A stretch of DNA of 64,000 nucleotides from Natrinema sp. CBA1119 (GTDB taxonomy: Archaea > Halobacteriota > Halobacteria > Halobacteriales > Natrialbaceae), in the NCBI RefSeq assembly GCF_002572525.1, contig NZ_PDBS01000008.1, positions 310,001-374,000 of the forward strand. The letters run 5' to 3'. The position numbers were made by a program, and so were the translations under genes. Under the pieces are notes generated by a model, which was not told where the DNA came from, did not search any database, and was given only the letters and a program-made list of their open reading frames with translations. Shown one piece after another: positions 45,686 to 54,935 of the stretch (its first letter is position 1; each line of letters begins with the position of its first letter).

Positions 45686-46726
45686 ATGGAGCTATTCGGA
45701 ATCGCACTGATGACACTCGTACTGTTCGTGGGCTTTGGCTTCATGGTCGGGGTCCTGTTCGGCTTCTTCGGCATGGGCGGGTCGTTCCTCGTCACGCCCG
45801 CGTTACTCGTGATGGGATACCCCGCCAGAGTCGCCGTCGGGAGCGGGATGGCGTTCGTCTTCGGGACGGCCGTGATAGCGACGCTGAAACACCACGACTT
45901 GGGACAGGTCGATTACAAACTCGGCGGGTTGATGATCGTCGGAACGTCGGTCGGCATCGAAATCGGCCGGATCGGGGTGTTCTACCTCGAGGACATCGGC
46001 CTCGCCAGCGGCGTTATCGGCGTCACGTACGTCGCCCTGCTGGGCACGATCGGCATGTTCGTTACGCGTAACGCGCTCAAAAACGACGGCGAGGACGATA
46101 GCGGCGGCAGTCACCACGAGGCCGCGAACGGTGAGATCGATCCGGACGCGATCCCCGACATCGCGAAGAAGATCCAGTCGTACCACGTCCCGCCGATGAT
46201 GACGATTGCGGGCGGAATCAAGGTCTCGCTGTGGATGGTCCTCGGCGTCGCGTTCGCGACGGGGCTGCTGTCGGGCTTCCTCGGCGTCGGCGGCGGGTTC
46301 ATCCGCATGCCCGCGATGTTCTACCTCATCGGGGTGCCCGTTCCCGTCGCGGTCGGAACCGACCTGTTCGAGATCGTCTTCTCGGGCGGAATCGGTTCGT
46401 TCCTCTACGGGATGGAAGGCGGTGTCGACCTCTCGATCGTCGCACCGCTGCTCGCGGGGAGCGCGCTGGGCGCCAGAATCGGGTCGGCCGCGACTGGCAT
46501 CGTCAACGAAGACGACATCAAAATCTACTTCGGGCTGATGCTCCTGGGTGGATCGATCGCCGTGGCGTTCCAGCAGGCCGGCGACTACCTCGGAATCGAG
46601 ATCTTCAACACGGTCGGCTTCGTCCTGATCCTGCTCTCGGCGTTCATGGTCAGCGGGGCCGTGATCTACAGCACGATCTCGACGATGCGAGCCCAGACGA
46701 AGGCGTCTGTGACGTCCGCGGACTGA
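45686..46726 (+). CDS. TauE/SafE-family sulfite/sulfonate exporter (346 aa)
   Basis: About eight transmembrane helices in two repeats; each repeat begins with a Gly-rich loop (GVLFGFFGMGGSFLVTPALL and GLLSGFLGVGGGFIRMPAML). A cytoplasmic Asp/Glu/His loop (EDDSGGSHHEAANGEIDPDA) lies between. Family members export sulfite, thiosulfate or organosulfonates. Together with the rhodanese-persulfide dioxygenase 0.7 kb downstream, export of the sulfite formed from persulfide oxidation is the likely role. Confidence 0.92.
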   Translation: MELFGIALMTLVLFVGFGFMVGVLFGFFGMGGSFLVTPALLVMGYPARVAVGSGMAFVFGTAVIATLKHHDLGQVDYKLGGLMIVGTSVGIEIGRIGVFYLEDIGLASGVIGVTYVALLGTIGMFVTRNALKNDGEDDSGGSHHEAANGEIDPDAIPDIAKKIQSYHVPPMMTIAGGIKVSLWMVLGVAFATGLLSGFLGVGGGFIRMPAMFYLIGVPVPVAVGTDLFEIVFSGGIGSFLYGMEGGVDLSIVAPLLAGSALGARIGSAATGIVNEDDIKIYFGLMLLGGSIAVAFQQAGDYLGIEIFNTVGFVLILLSAFMVSGAVIYSTISTMRAQTKASVTSAD

Positions 46727-46775
46727 CGCCATAAACGCCGCTCACCCAGTTCTGGTCCCACCTCATTGAGATTGT

Positions 46776-46802
46776 ACAATATTCACAAAACCCTTATACC
46801 GA
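46776..46802 (+). promoter_or_regulatory. Palindrome and BRE/TATA before the HTH regulator
   Basis: ATTGTACAAT (perfect 10-bp palindrome) is followed by ATTCACAAAACCC and the TATA-like CTTATACC, about 30 bp before the ATG at 46829. The palindrome directly upstream of the promoter is a plausible autoregulatory operator. Confidence 0.5.
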
Positions 46803-46828
46803 CGCGTTCCCTATCTCGCAATAGTACA

Positions 46829-47236
46829 ATGGCAAATTCGATGGCAGAACAACTACAGCAGGACATGAAGTGTGAAGGGCTACTCGAGTGCATCCACGGG
46901 CTCAAGCAACTCGACAAGGACTGCTTCCGCGTGCTGGTCGAGAGCGAGGAAGCGCTGACGATCGACGAGGTCGCCGACCGGGTCGACCGCGAGCGCTCCA
47001 CTGCGTACCGCTCGATTCAGCGGCTGCTCCAGAGCGGCTTCATTCAGAAAGAGCAGATCAACTACGAACAGGGCGGCTACTACCACGTCTACTATCCGAC
47101 GGACCCGACCCAGATCGCGAACGACATGCAGCGGATGCTGAACGACTGGTACGCGAAGATGGGGCAGCTCATCCAGGAGTTCGAGGACAAGTACGAACAC
47201 GCAGAGGCAGACACCGAAGTTCCCGCCCAGGGCTAA
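46829..47236 (+). CDS. TrmB-like winged-helix regulator with N-terminal Cys residues (135 aa)
   Basis: The HTH is at about residues 45-85 (EALTIDEVADRVDRERSTAY, RSIQRLLQSGFIQKEQ). Three Cys precede it (KCEGLLECIHGLKQLDKDCF), a candidate thiol or persulfide switch, and a coiled C-terminus follows. ATG at 46841 is an alternative start. Placed between the TauE exporter and the persulfide dioxygenase, it probably senses sulfur compounds and controls this module; the Cys role is inference. Confidence 0.85.
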   Translation: MANSMAEQLQQDMKCEGLLECIHGLKQLDKDCFRVLVESEEALTIDEVADRVDRERSTAYRSIQRLLQSGFIQKEQINYEQGGYYHVYYPTDPTQIANDMQRMLNDWYAKMGQLIQEFEDKYEHAEADTEVPAQG

Positions 47237-47471
47237 CCGGATCGTCCGCCAGATCCGTCCTCGGTTCTCGAGCGAACGCTGTCCTCACCATGTTTGAGGG
47301 TGTTCGCCCCTCTTATCGTGATCGCCGAAATCTCACGTTCGCGTCTCGAATCCATCGTCGATCGTCCGTCGAAGCGACAGATCAGGCTGAATGGGACCGG
47401 TGATTTTCAGGTCTCGTAGCGTGCACTCGACCAACGACTTTAAGGAGCACTATCCCATAGAATTGGGTGTA

Positions 47472-48596
47472 ATGAGCAATACTAAGTTCGATCCGGCAGC
47501 GGTCGCTCGACGCATCGCCGAGAACGATGCAGCCGATCTCTTCGTCCTCGACGTCAGGAACGAAGACGACTACGAGGAGTGGCGGATCGACGGAAGCACG
47601 AACGTCCCGATCTACGACGAACTGCTGGAATACGACTACTCGACGTTGGAGGGGCACCTAGACGAGCTCCCGAAAGACACGGAAATCGCGGTCGTCTGCG
47701 TCGCCGGCATCACGTCGGCGCGGGCCGCGGAGTTCCTCCGCGAGCACGGATTCGACGCGAAATCGGTCGACGAGGGCATGAACGGCTGGGGTCGCGTCCA
47801 CCGCCAGTACGACGTCGACGCCACCGACGGCGTCGTTCAAATCGTCCGTCCCGGTACGGGCTGCGTCTCGTACCTCGCCCACGACGGCGAGGAGGCCGTC
47901 GTCGTGGATCCGAGCCAGTACGTCGATCGGTATCTGAACGCGGCCGACGAGCGCGACCTCGAGATCGTCGGCGTCGCGGACAGCCACGCCCACGCCGACC
48001 ACGTCTCGGGCGCTCGTCGGCTCGCCGGCGAACTCGACGTCCCATACTACCTCCACGGGGACGACGCCGGCGACCTCGAGGACGTCACGGAACTCGCGGA
48101 CGGCGAGACGATTTCCGTCGGCGACCGCGACCTCGAAGTGCTCCACACACCCGGACACACGCCCGGCAGCGTCTCGTTCCGGTTCGGCGACGCGCTGCTG
48201 TCCGGTGACACGCTGTTCCTCCGCAGCGTCGGCCGCCCCGACCTCGAGGATAGCTCGGAAGACGCCGTCCGCGAGGCCGCCAGCCGGCTATTCGATAGCC
48301 TCGAGCGACTGACGGCCCTCGAGGACGAAACCGTCGTCCTTCCGGGTCACTTCAGCGACGAGTCGATTCGTCCGCTGGCGACCGAACTCGGCGACCTCCG
48401 GGCGGAGACGACCAACGAACTCCTGAGTTACGTCGAGGACGACGACGAGGAAGCGTTCGTCGAGACGATCGTCGAGAGCCTCACGGACGAACCGGCAAAC
48501 TACAACGAGATCAAGCAGATCAACTGGGGCAGGGAGCAACCCGGCGGCGACGTCGAGGCGCTCGAACTCGGGCCGAACAACTGCGCCGCAAATTAA
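47472..48596 (+). CDS. Rhodanese-metallo-beta-lactamase fusion (persulfide dioxygenase-like, 374 aa)
   Basis: Rhodanese domain at about 5-115 with the active-site loop VVCVAGITSARAAEFL (catalytic Cys followed by V-A-G-I-T), then a metallo-beta-lactamase domain at 120-330 with SHAHADHVSG, HTPGHTPGSVSF, LLSGDTLFL and VLPGHFSDE, the iron ligands of ETHE1-like persulfide dioxygenases. It would oxidise glutathione- or other low-molecular-weight-thiol persulfide to sulfite and process thiosulfate via the rhodanese part. Start at the ATG at 47472. Next to a sulfite exporter and an HTH sensor. Confidence 0.92.
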   Translation: MSNTKFDPAAVARRIAENDAADLFVLDVRNEDDYEEWRIDGSTNVPIYDELLEYDYSTLEGHLDELPKDTEIAVVCVAGITSARAAEFLREHGFDAKSVDEGMNGWGRVHRQYDVDATDGVVQIVRPGTGCVSYLAHDGEEAVVVDPSQYVDRYLNAADERDLEIVGVADSHAHADHVSGARRLAGELDVPYYLHGDDAGDLEDVTELADGETISVGDRDLEVLHTPGHTPGSVSFRFGDALLSGDTLFLRSVGRPDLEDSSEDAVREAASRLFDSLERLTALEDETVVLPGHFSDESIRPLATELGDLRAETTNELLSYVEDDDEEAFVETIVESLTDEPANYNEIKQINWGREQPGGDVEALELGPNNCAAN

Positions 48597-49043
48597 CGTC
48601 GGCAGTCGTTGGAACGGTCACGCCGTCGTCAAGGCGCTGGACGGCCGTCGTGACAGCACAGTTCGGGTTCGCTAACGGGAACTGGAAGACGAACGTGCGG
48701 CCCAGCGGGTTCCGGCCCCGAGTGAACAGTTTTCTTGTTCATGAACCGGTACCCAGTTCGATCGGGACTACAGCTCTCTGCTGTCGGAGAAGCTTCGACG
48801 AGAAACGTGAATACGCCTCGAGCGGTATCTGACACTGACGGTCGGTGAACTGCTCGCGGGCGTCGCGCTGGGCGGGTCCCGGGCAGAGTGCTCGATCGCG
48901 TCGAGAGACGTGAAAGAGTGGCCCACCAGCACCAGGTCGACAACGAACACGACTACGGTGCCGACGATTTGCTGGGTCAGCAAATCGTCAGCGTTGTTTT
49001 GCCGTCTCCCGGGTTGGATTATAGTACGCTACTTTCACGAGCC
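48597..49043. other. Intergenic stretch with promoter and operator-like palindrome
   Basis: 447 bp without a gene I can support. Its right end carries the palindrome at 48964-48988 and a TATA-like GATTATAG at about 49018 in front of the carbamoyltransferase. The rest shows only shadow frames. Confidence 0.5.
48964..48988. promoter_or_regulatory. Operator-like palindrome, copy 1 (perfect 11-3-11)
   Basis: ACGATTTGCTG-GGT-CAGCAAATCGT, a perfect inverted repeat, ends 55 bp before the ATG of the carbamoyltransferase and about 30 bp before its TATA-like element. The same core occurs before two other genes in this region, so it looks like the binding site of a dimeric regulator. Confidence 0.65.
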
Positions 49044-50828
49044 ATGACTGACTATCAACTCGCGTTCAAACCGGCGATCGGGCTCTACGGCCAGCACGAC
49101 CCGAGCGCCGTTCTCTTCGATGACGGGACGCCCGTCTTCGGCGTCGAGGAAGAGCGATACACGCGGGACAAACACGCGACAGAGACGTTTCCCGAACACG
49201 CGATTCGGGCGTGTCTCGACCATCGAAACCTGTCCCTTCCGGACCTGGATCGTATCTTTCTTCCATACGAGCCGCAGCTCCGTGGCAAGATCGCTTCACA
49301 CTATGTCTCTGATGCGATCCGAGCGCCCGGAGTCGGACGAAAACTCACTGCACTCGAGGAGACGCTCATCACGCAGGTTCGGAGTCGGTTCGTCCCGACC
49401 CGACAGATCGAGAACCGCCTCGAGTCGATCGACTCGTCGGTGCCGCCGATCGAAACGATTTCACATCACCGCTGTCACGCCGCGAGCGCGTTCCACCCGT
49501 CGGGGTTCGACGAGGGCGTCGTCCTCACGGTCGACGCGAAGGGCGAGTACGACTCGACGGCCGTCTGGCGCGGCGACGAGGACGGCCTGACGCGCGCGTA
49601 CACCTACGAACACCCGAACAGTCTCGGTCTCTTCTTCGCGGTCGTGACCGAGTTCCTCGGCTACCGGATGTTCAACGGCGAGGGGAAAGTGATGGGACTG
49701 GCACCCTACGGCGAGGACAATCCGGAGATAGAGGGCGTCCTACGCGAGTTAATCGACACGGGCGCCGACTACGACGTCACCGAGCTGACGAAGCGCTGGG
49801 GGACCGGCCACGGCGTCAAAATCCTCGAGGACGCGTTCGACCGGTCGCGAACGGAGACGCCCGGCGAGTTCGACCAGTGGGAGCAAGACCTCGCACACAC
49901 CGCCCAGAAACTGCTCGAGGAAACGGTGGTGGGTATCGCGGAAACGGCCATCGACCAGTTGGACACGGCGAACGTCGCGATCGCCGGTGGCGTCGCGCTG
50001 AACTGCAAGTTGAACAAGTGCATCCGCGAGTCGCCACACGTCGACGACGTCTTCGTCCAGCCGGTCGCGAACGACGCCGGGCTCGCGCTCGGTGCGGGCT
50101 GGTCCCAGCAGCCGCCGTTGGCTGTCGACCACCAGACGGACGTCTACCTTGGTCCCGAGTACGACACCGAGGAGATCCACTCGACCCTCGAAACGAACAA
50201 ACTCGAGTACAGAGAACCGGACGACCTCGAGCGGTACGTCGCCGAACGGCTCGCCGACGGCGACCTCGTCGGCTGGTTCCAGGGACGGCTGGAGCTAGGG
50301 CCGCGAGCGCTCGGTGCCAGGAGCATCCTCGCTGACCCCCGCACCGCCGCGTCTCGCGACCGGGTCAACCGGTTCGTCAAACACCGTGAGGAGTGGCGGC
50401 CGTTCGCGCCGTCGATGCTCGAGTCGGCCGCCGAGGAATACCTCATCGGTGGCGGTTCGGCACCGTTCATGATCGATGCCTACGATATCCGGCCCGAGCG
50501 AACCGACGAACTCGAGGCCGTCTTGCATCCGGCCGACGACTCGACGCGCCCCCAGACCGTTCGTGAGGACCAGCACCCGCGCTATCACCGGCTCATCTCC
50601 GAGTTCGCCGACATCACGGGCGTACCGGTCGTCCTCAACACCTCGTTCAACGATCACGCCGAACCGATCGTCCGGACGCCGACGCAGGCGATCAAGGACT
50701 TCTACGGGATGGGACTCGACGTGCTCGTCCTCGAGGACCTCGTAGTCGAAAAAGACGTGACGAAAACGGATCGGCGTTCGGAACTACCACTTCGTTCGGG
50801 AGGCGCGCCGAACCCGGTACAGCAGTAG
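49044..50828 (+). CDS. NodU/CmcH-family carbamoyltransferase (594 aa)
   Basis: The N-terminal domain has an ASKHA/Kae1-like fold with metal-binding SHHRCHAASAFHPSGF and adenylate-site sequence; the C-terminal YrdC-independent domain has LELGPRALGARSILADPR and VPVVLNTSFNDHAEPI. Enzymes of this family transfer a carbamoyl group from carbamoyl phosphate via carbamoyl-AMP to hydroxyl or other groups of sugars or secondary metabolites. Target unknown; no biosynthetic cluster surrounds it. Start at 49044; the palindrome 55 bp upstream suggests it shares control with the redox genes. Confidence 0.9.
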   Translation: MTDYQLAFKPAIGLYGQHDPSAVLFDDGTPVFGVEEERYTRDKHATETFPEHAIRACLDHRNLSLPDLDRIFLPYEPQLRGKIASHYVSDAIRAPGVGRKLTALEETLITQVRSRFVPTRQIENRLESIDSSVPPIETISHHRCHAASAFHPSGFDEGVVLTVDAKGEYDSTAVWRGDEDGLTRAYTYEHPNSLGLFFAVVTEFLGYRMFNGEGKVMGLAPYGEDNPEIEGVLRELIDTGADYDVTELTKRWGTGHGVKILEDAFDRSRTETPGEFDQWEQDLAHTAQKLLEETVVGIAETAIDQLDTANVAIAGGVALNCKLNKCIRESPHVDDVFVQPVANDAGLALGAGWSQQPPLAVDHQTDVYLGPEYDTEEIHSTLETNKLEYREPDDLERYVAERLADGDLVGWFQGRLELGPRALGARSILADPRTAASRDRVNRFVKHREEWRPFAPSMLESAAEEYLIGGGSAPFMIDAYDIRPERTDELEAVLHPADDSTRPQTVREDQHPRYHRLISEFADITGVPVVLNTSFNDHAEPIVRTPTQAIKDFYGMGLDVLVLEDLVVEKDVTKTDRRSELPLRSGGAPNPVQQ

Positions 50829-50863
50829 CAGCAATCTGATCTTCGGTACAGTCGTCGGCGACG

Positions 50864-51235
50864 TCAGTTCGCCGCGTGCGTCTCGAGTACGTCCACGAGC
50901 GTTTCACTGCTCTGGAACCCGTCGTCGAGACGGGCGACTTCCTCGCCGTCGCGCAGGACGACGAGCGTCGGGACGCTCTGGACGCCGAACTCGGCGGCGA
51001 GATCCGGGACGAGACCGGCGTTCACCGTCGCCACGACGCCGGGTGCGCTGCGCGCGACCCCGCTGAGCACCGGCTCCATCGACGCACAGATTCCACAGCC
51101 GGACGTAACGAACTCGAGCAAGACGAGGTCGTGTGCCGCGAGCAGGTCGTCGTAGTCGGCCATGTCGTGTAGCTGGACTGGTTTCTGGGTCGCGCGACCG
51201 TCGTCGGTCGGCTCCGAGGGTGTGGGTTCGGTCAT
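50864..51235 (-). CDS. Thioredoxin-like protein with CGIC motif (123 aa)
   Basis: From the ATG at 51235 (MTEPTPSEPTDDGRATQKPV), then a thioredoxin fold: LVLLEFVTSGCGICASMEPV with the redox pair C-G-I-C, and QSVPTLVVLRDGEEVARLDD with the cis-Pro. Cytoplasmic. It faces the carbamoyltransferase tail to tail. CAATACTATTG, a perfect 11-bp palindrome, lies upstream at about 51284-51294. Confidence 0.9.
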   Translation of the reverse strand: MTEPTPSEPTDDGRATQKPVQLHDMADYDDLLAAHDLVLLEFVTSGCGICASMEPVLSGVARSAPGVVATVNAGLVPDLAAEFGVQSVPTLVVLRDGEEVARLDDGFQSSETLVDVLETHAAN

Positions 51236-51567
51236 CGACACTGCTAGGGTCCGAACGCATTTCAGTGTTTTGTAGAAAATGCACAATACTATTGCACTCT
51301 CGGTCGATCGCTCTGCAGACGAGGACTTATGATGACCGTGTGCCGACGATCGGAACAGTGATGGCTAATGTTGCCTCTATTGACGACAGAGCTATTTCTA
51401 GAGTGTCCCTGGAAACAAGCTCGAGAAGGTCTAATTCGACGATTTTCCAGAGTACCGCTAACTCGGGCTTCGATAAATCTCGCCGAATCGCACAGTGGAA
51501 TACGGGTGGCCGACCGATGTCCTCGAAACGGCGATTTCGAGCGGTCGAGATGCGCCTTCGAACTAGT

Positions 51568-52491
51568 ATGAGTGCTCCCGAATCTACAGTCGACGTCGAA
51601 CAGTTCGTCACGAATCTCTTCGAGTTCCAGTACCGCGAGGTGACGATGGTCGGCGCGACGCTGACCGTCCTCGTCGCCTCGATCGTCTTCTTCCCGGGTT
51701 TCGAGAACGTCGGACAGGGTGTTCAGTCCGAACTTTCAGTCGGATTGCTCGCCGTACTGAGCCTGGTCGCGATCGTCGCTGGCATCGTCAAGGGGATGAC
51801 CGGCTTTGGCTACTCGCTCATCATGACACCGATCTTCGCGACGGTAGTCGATCCGACCGTCGCCGTCGTCGTCCTGGCAATTCCCCCGTGGATGCTCAAT
51901 ATGTTCCAGATCGCGGAAACCGGAACGGGGCGGTCGTTCGTTCGCGAAGAGTGGTCGCTCCTGTTGCTCGCCGTTATCGGGACCGTCATCGGCGTCGCAG
52001 CGCTGGCGACGTACAGCGCCGGACCGCTCGTCCCCTTCGCTATCGGTCTCGTTCTCCTCGGCTACGTCGTCTTTCAGGTCGTGCAGAACTTCGTGACGGT
52101 CGAGGAAGCACACCATCCCATCGCACTCGGCACGGCCGGGTTTTCCCAGGGCTTTCTGCTCGCTTTCGCGAATCTCGGGCCGTTGCTCCCGGCGTACTTT
52201 CACACCTTCGAGCGGGACGCCGAGCGATACATCGGCGGGTTGGCGATGGTTCTCGGAACGATATTCACGGTTCGTATCGTACAGATGGCGCTGTTCACCG
52301 ATCTCCTGACGACCTACCGGCTCTGGCTCGGGTCGATGATCGCCGTCGTCACGATCGTCGGCCTGCTACTGGGGACGTATCTCCGACGCCTCGAGTTCGA
52401 CGAGCGCGCGTTCAACTGGTTCGTCGTCGGACTCCTGTTCGTTATCTCGCTCAACATCTTCCGCAACTCCGTGCCAGCGCTGTTCTTCTAA
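51568..52491 (+). CDS. Second TauE/SafE-family permease (307 aa)
   Basis: About eight helices; the first repeat loop is VAGIVKGMTGFGYSLIMTPI, the second GTAGFSQGFLLAFANLGPLL. More distant from the first TauE copy than expected for a recent duplication. The N-terminal 20 residues are polar (MSAPESTVDVEQFVTNLFEF). The longer frame upstream of 51568 is AT-rich and not membrane-like, so the ATG at 51568 is preferred. Probable exporter of a sulfur anion or organic sulfonate. Confidence 0.9.
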   Translation: MSAPESTVDVEQFVTNLFEFQYREVTMVGATLTVLVASIVFFPGFENVGQGVQSELSVGLLAVLSLVAIVAGIVKGMTGFGYSLIMTPIFATVVDPTVAVVVLAIPPWMLNMFQIAETGTGRSFVREEWSLLLLAVIGTVIGVAALATYSAGPLVPFAIGLVLLGYVVFQVVQNFVTVEEAHHPIALGTAGFSQGFLLAFANLGPLLPAYFHTFERDAERYIGGLAMVLGTIFTVRIVQMALFTDLLTTYRLWLGSMIAVVTIVGLLLGTYLRRLEFDERAFNWFVVGLLFVISLNIFRNSVPALFF

Positions 52492-52591
52492 CAGTAGACG
52501 GTAATACGAATTTGTTATGCAAAACGGTCCCCGAAACTGGATCACTTGATTCGACACGTGCGAATGGAACGCTGCGGAGAGGACCGAGCAT

Positions 52592-52786
52592 CCGCGAGCG
52601 AAGCGAGCGGTTCACCGCCGGATCGGGGTGAAACCCCGTGACGGCGGCCTTTTGGCATCATCAGAATCGCAAAGCGGTTCTGATTAGCAGTCAGAACGCG
52701 TTGCGTTCTGACAGCATCAACGGGTTTTGCCGGGGGTTCGACCGAGTGAGTGAAACGAACGAGGGAGGACCCCGGCAAAAGAGGTT
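52592..52786. repeat. Array of five consecutive stem-loops
   Basis: In order: CCGCGAGCGAAGCGAGCGG (52592-52610); CGGGGTGAAACCCCG (about 52624-52638); ATCAGAATCGC-aaa-GCGGTTCTGAT (about 52660-52684); GTCAGAACGC-gtt-GCGTTCTGAC (52690-52712); and TTTTGCCGGGG paired with CCCCGGCAAAA (about 52725-52786) around a 40-base loop. It fills the gap between the convergent TauE and CcdA genes. Likely roles are a bidirectional terminator or a structured RNA. Confidence 0.65.
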
Positions 52787-52847
52787 GCTGTACTGACCGT
52801 GAATTACACGAGTTATTCTGTCTGATGAAATCATGCTACTATTACTG

Positions 52848-53513
52848 CTAATAGACAACGAGTGCCAGATAGAGCTGTCCAACCCCTGCCACGATCATCA
52901 GGCATCCGGCGAGTCGCTTCAGGTGCTCCGAATAGGCCGCGAACCGACCCGCACTCGCGACCAGCCCCATTCCGGTCGCGACCGTCACCGCAATCATCAG
53001 GGCGACTATGCTACCGACGTAGGTCAGCAGGACGAGCGCCGCCGCCTCGGTCGGCAGCGACAGCGAGCGGGCGACCACCGCGAGGAAGACGGGCGCGACG
53101 CAACCGGCCCCAGCGAGCGCGTAGCCCGCGCCGAAAAGCCCGAATCCGAAGACGCTCGAGCGCCGCTCCGGAAGCGGAATCGACAGCGAGGGGGCGCGAC
53201 CGGCGAGAACGAGTACGCCGAAGACCACCAGCAGTCCGCCGACGAGCGACTCGAAGATCGTCAGGTTCGATAGCGTCTGCTGGCCGATCACGAACGTCAC
53301 CCCGATGAGGGCCATGAGGGTTCCAAGAACGCCACTACCTGCGGCGATTCCCCGGATCGTTGCCCCACCGAGTGACGCATCGTCGCCGTCCGTTCGGCTG
53401 ACGTAGAACCCGACGTATCCCGGCAACAACGGATACGCACAGGGGCTAAAGAAGGTCGCGACGCCGGCAGTGAGCGCGAAGACGACCGTCGACAGAAGCG
53501 ATACGTCGATCAC
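52848..53513 (-). CDS. ccdA: CcdA-type thiol-disulfide transmembrane protein (221 aa)
   Basis: Six hydrophobic helices. The two buried Cys of the family are in FFSPCAYPLLPGYVGFY and LAGAGCVAPVFLAV. CcdA carries electrons from cytoplasmic thioredoxin across the membrane to extracellular TlpA-like proteins. A GTG start at 53513 overlaps the TGA of the TlpA-like gene (GTGA). The long in-frame upstream extension is antisense to that gene's end and is rejected. Confidence 0.88.
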   Translation of the reverse strand: MIDVSLLSTVVFALTAGVATFFSPCAYPLLPGYVGFYVSRTDGDDASLGGATIRGIAAGSGVLGTLMALIGVTFVIGQQTLSNLTIFESLVGGLLVVFGVLVLAGRAPSLSIPLPERRSSVFGFGLFGAGYALAGAGCVAPVFLAVVARSLSLPTEAAALVLLTYVGSIVALMIAVTVATGMGLVASAGRFAAYSEHLKRLAGCLMIVAGVGQLYLALVVY

Positions 53514-54097
53514 GCGTCCGTCCCTGCCTCGAGCGCCTGTTCGATCCCCGCCACGAGTTCGTCCGCCGTTTTGACGCCGGTGTCCGACCACTGAACGCGT
53601 CCGGACGTATCGATCGCGACGGCGGAGGGATAGCCACCCGCAAGATACCGTGCAGTCAGTTCCGCAGTCGGATCGAGACCGAGCGACCAGTTCCCGTCGT
53701 GTTTCTCCCACCAGTCGACCAGTTCCGCTTTCGTCACTGATCTGCCGATCGCTTCGCTCGTAATCGAGATGAACAGCACGTCGTCACCGATGCGATCGTT
53801 CGCCACCGCAAGTGCGGGCATCTGTTCGATACACGGCGGACACCACGTGCCGAAGAAATCGATGAACGTCGGTCGGTCGGACGCCGGAACACGGACCTCG
53901 CCGGCTTCGCTTCCCGGCGCATCGATCGTCTCGATCGTGAGCGGTTCGGTGTCCGGAGATCCCGTCCCATCCGAATTCCCGCTTTGGGCCTCGTCTGTTC
54001 CATCTCCGAACGACGGTGGACCGCGTATCGCCAGCGCCCCTGCGCCACCGATCGTACCCAGGCTGCCGACTCCGGCGAGGATATCTCGCCTGCGCAT
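53510..54097 (-). CDS. TlpA-like exported thioredoxin (195 aa)
   Basis: The Tat-type signal MRRRDILAGVGSLGTIGGAG is followed by an Asp/Ser/Thr-rich linker and a thioredoxin fold: FIDFFGTWCPPCIEQMPALA holds C-P-P-C; GYPSAVAIDTSG has the cis-Pro. Extracellular disulfide reductase that would receive electrons from CcdA and maturate copper or heme proteins. It lies between the Sco and CcdA genes with 1-bp and 4-bp junctions, so the three form one operon. Confidence 0.9.
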   Translation of the reverse strand: MRRRDILAGVGSLGTIGGAGALAIRGPPSFGDGTDEAQSGNSDGTGSPDTEPLTIETIDAPGSEAGEVRVPASDRPTFIDFFGTWCPPCIEQMPALAVANDRIGDDVLFISITSEAIGRSVTKAELVDWWEKHDGNWSLGLDPTAELTARYLAGGYPSAVAIDTSGRVQWSDTGVKTADELVAGIEQALEAGTDA

Positions 54098-54098
54098 C

Positions 54099-54821
54099 TT
54101 ACGCTTTCACCACCGTTTCGAGATCGGCGACTACCCGTGAAGTCTCGACCGTTGCACCTCGGGGATACGCTCGCTCGACGATCCCGTCTTCGTTCGCGAG
54201 CAAGATCAAATTATAGTGGGGGAACTGATACTCGAGCGAATCGTACTTCTCGGCATCGACCTTCTTGAGCGGCAACCCGATCCGGTCGGTCAAGATCTCT
54301 TTCGCCGTTTCGTACCGCTCCGGTCTGAGGAAGTCCCAGTTCCCGGCCTCGAGATCGACCCCCTGCTGGTCGGCGAACGTTCGAAGCGCGTCTTCCGTGT
54401 CACGTTCCGGATCGAACGTCATCGCGAGCAGTTGAACATCCTCACCGTACCCGTTGGCAGCGGCAACTTCCTGTGCACGACGGAGTCGTAGTATCAACGC
54501 GGGACACATCCCATCGGGACACGACGTATAAAAGAATGTCATCAAAACTGCCCGGCTGCTCTCGAATTGATTCGTCGAGACGGTTTCACCGGTCAGTTGG
54601 TTGGGGAGTTCGACCGACGGAACGTCGTCGCCGTAGCTCGGATGCGACGACTCGCTCAGATCTTGATTCGGTGGGCCGAGAACCGCTCCGTCGGCATGCT
54701 CCCGTTCACTACCGTCGCTGTCGTCTGCCTGCCCCTCGTTGCTCGAGAGGGAATCCAGACAGCCCGCTGTGGTAGCGACACTCGAGGCGGCGATCGATCG
54801 GAGCCAGAGACGCCGGTTCAT
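54099..54821 (-). CDS. SCO1/SenC-type copper-site assembly lipoprotein (240 aa)
   Basis: Start at 54821 (MNRRLWLRSIAASSVATTAG) with a Tat-like arginine pair and lipobox TAGC. Sco fold: VLMTFFYTSCPDGMCPALIL, with the two Cys four residues apart where the family usually has three, and the distal copper ligand His in FPHYNLILLANEDG. Sco proteins deliver copper to the Cu-A site of terminal oxidases or similar cupredoxins. First gene of the Sco-TlpA-CcdA operon. Confidence 0.88.
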   Translation of the reverse strand: MNRRLWLRSIAASSVATTAGCLDSLSSNEGQADDSDGSEREHADGAVLGPPNQDLSESSHPSYGDDVPSVELPNQLTGETVSTNQFESSRAVLMTFFYTSCPDGMCPALILRLRRAQEVAAANGYGEDVQLLAMTFDPERDTEDALRTFADQQGVDLEAGNWDFLRPERYETAKEILTDRIGLPLKKVDAEKYDSLEYQFPHYNLILLANEDGIVERAYPRGATVETSRVVADLETVVKA

Positions 54822-54935
54822 ACGTCGACGTTTCGGTGGGAATCGTAAATCCAGTACGACGATTCCCCGAGTCGGAAAAAGGGACAGCGGCAAGGGTGAA
54901 CGAAGAGCGCGAATGTCGCTCGGGAAGGTGCGATA

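Noticed and set aside
45803-46732. 309-codon minus-strand frame opposite the TauE gene
   Set aside because: Asp/Arg/His-rich antisense of a well-recognised membrane protein; no independent evidence.
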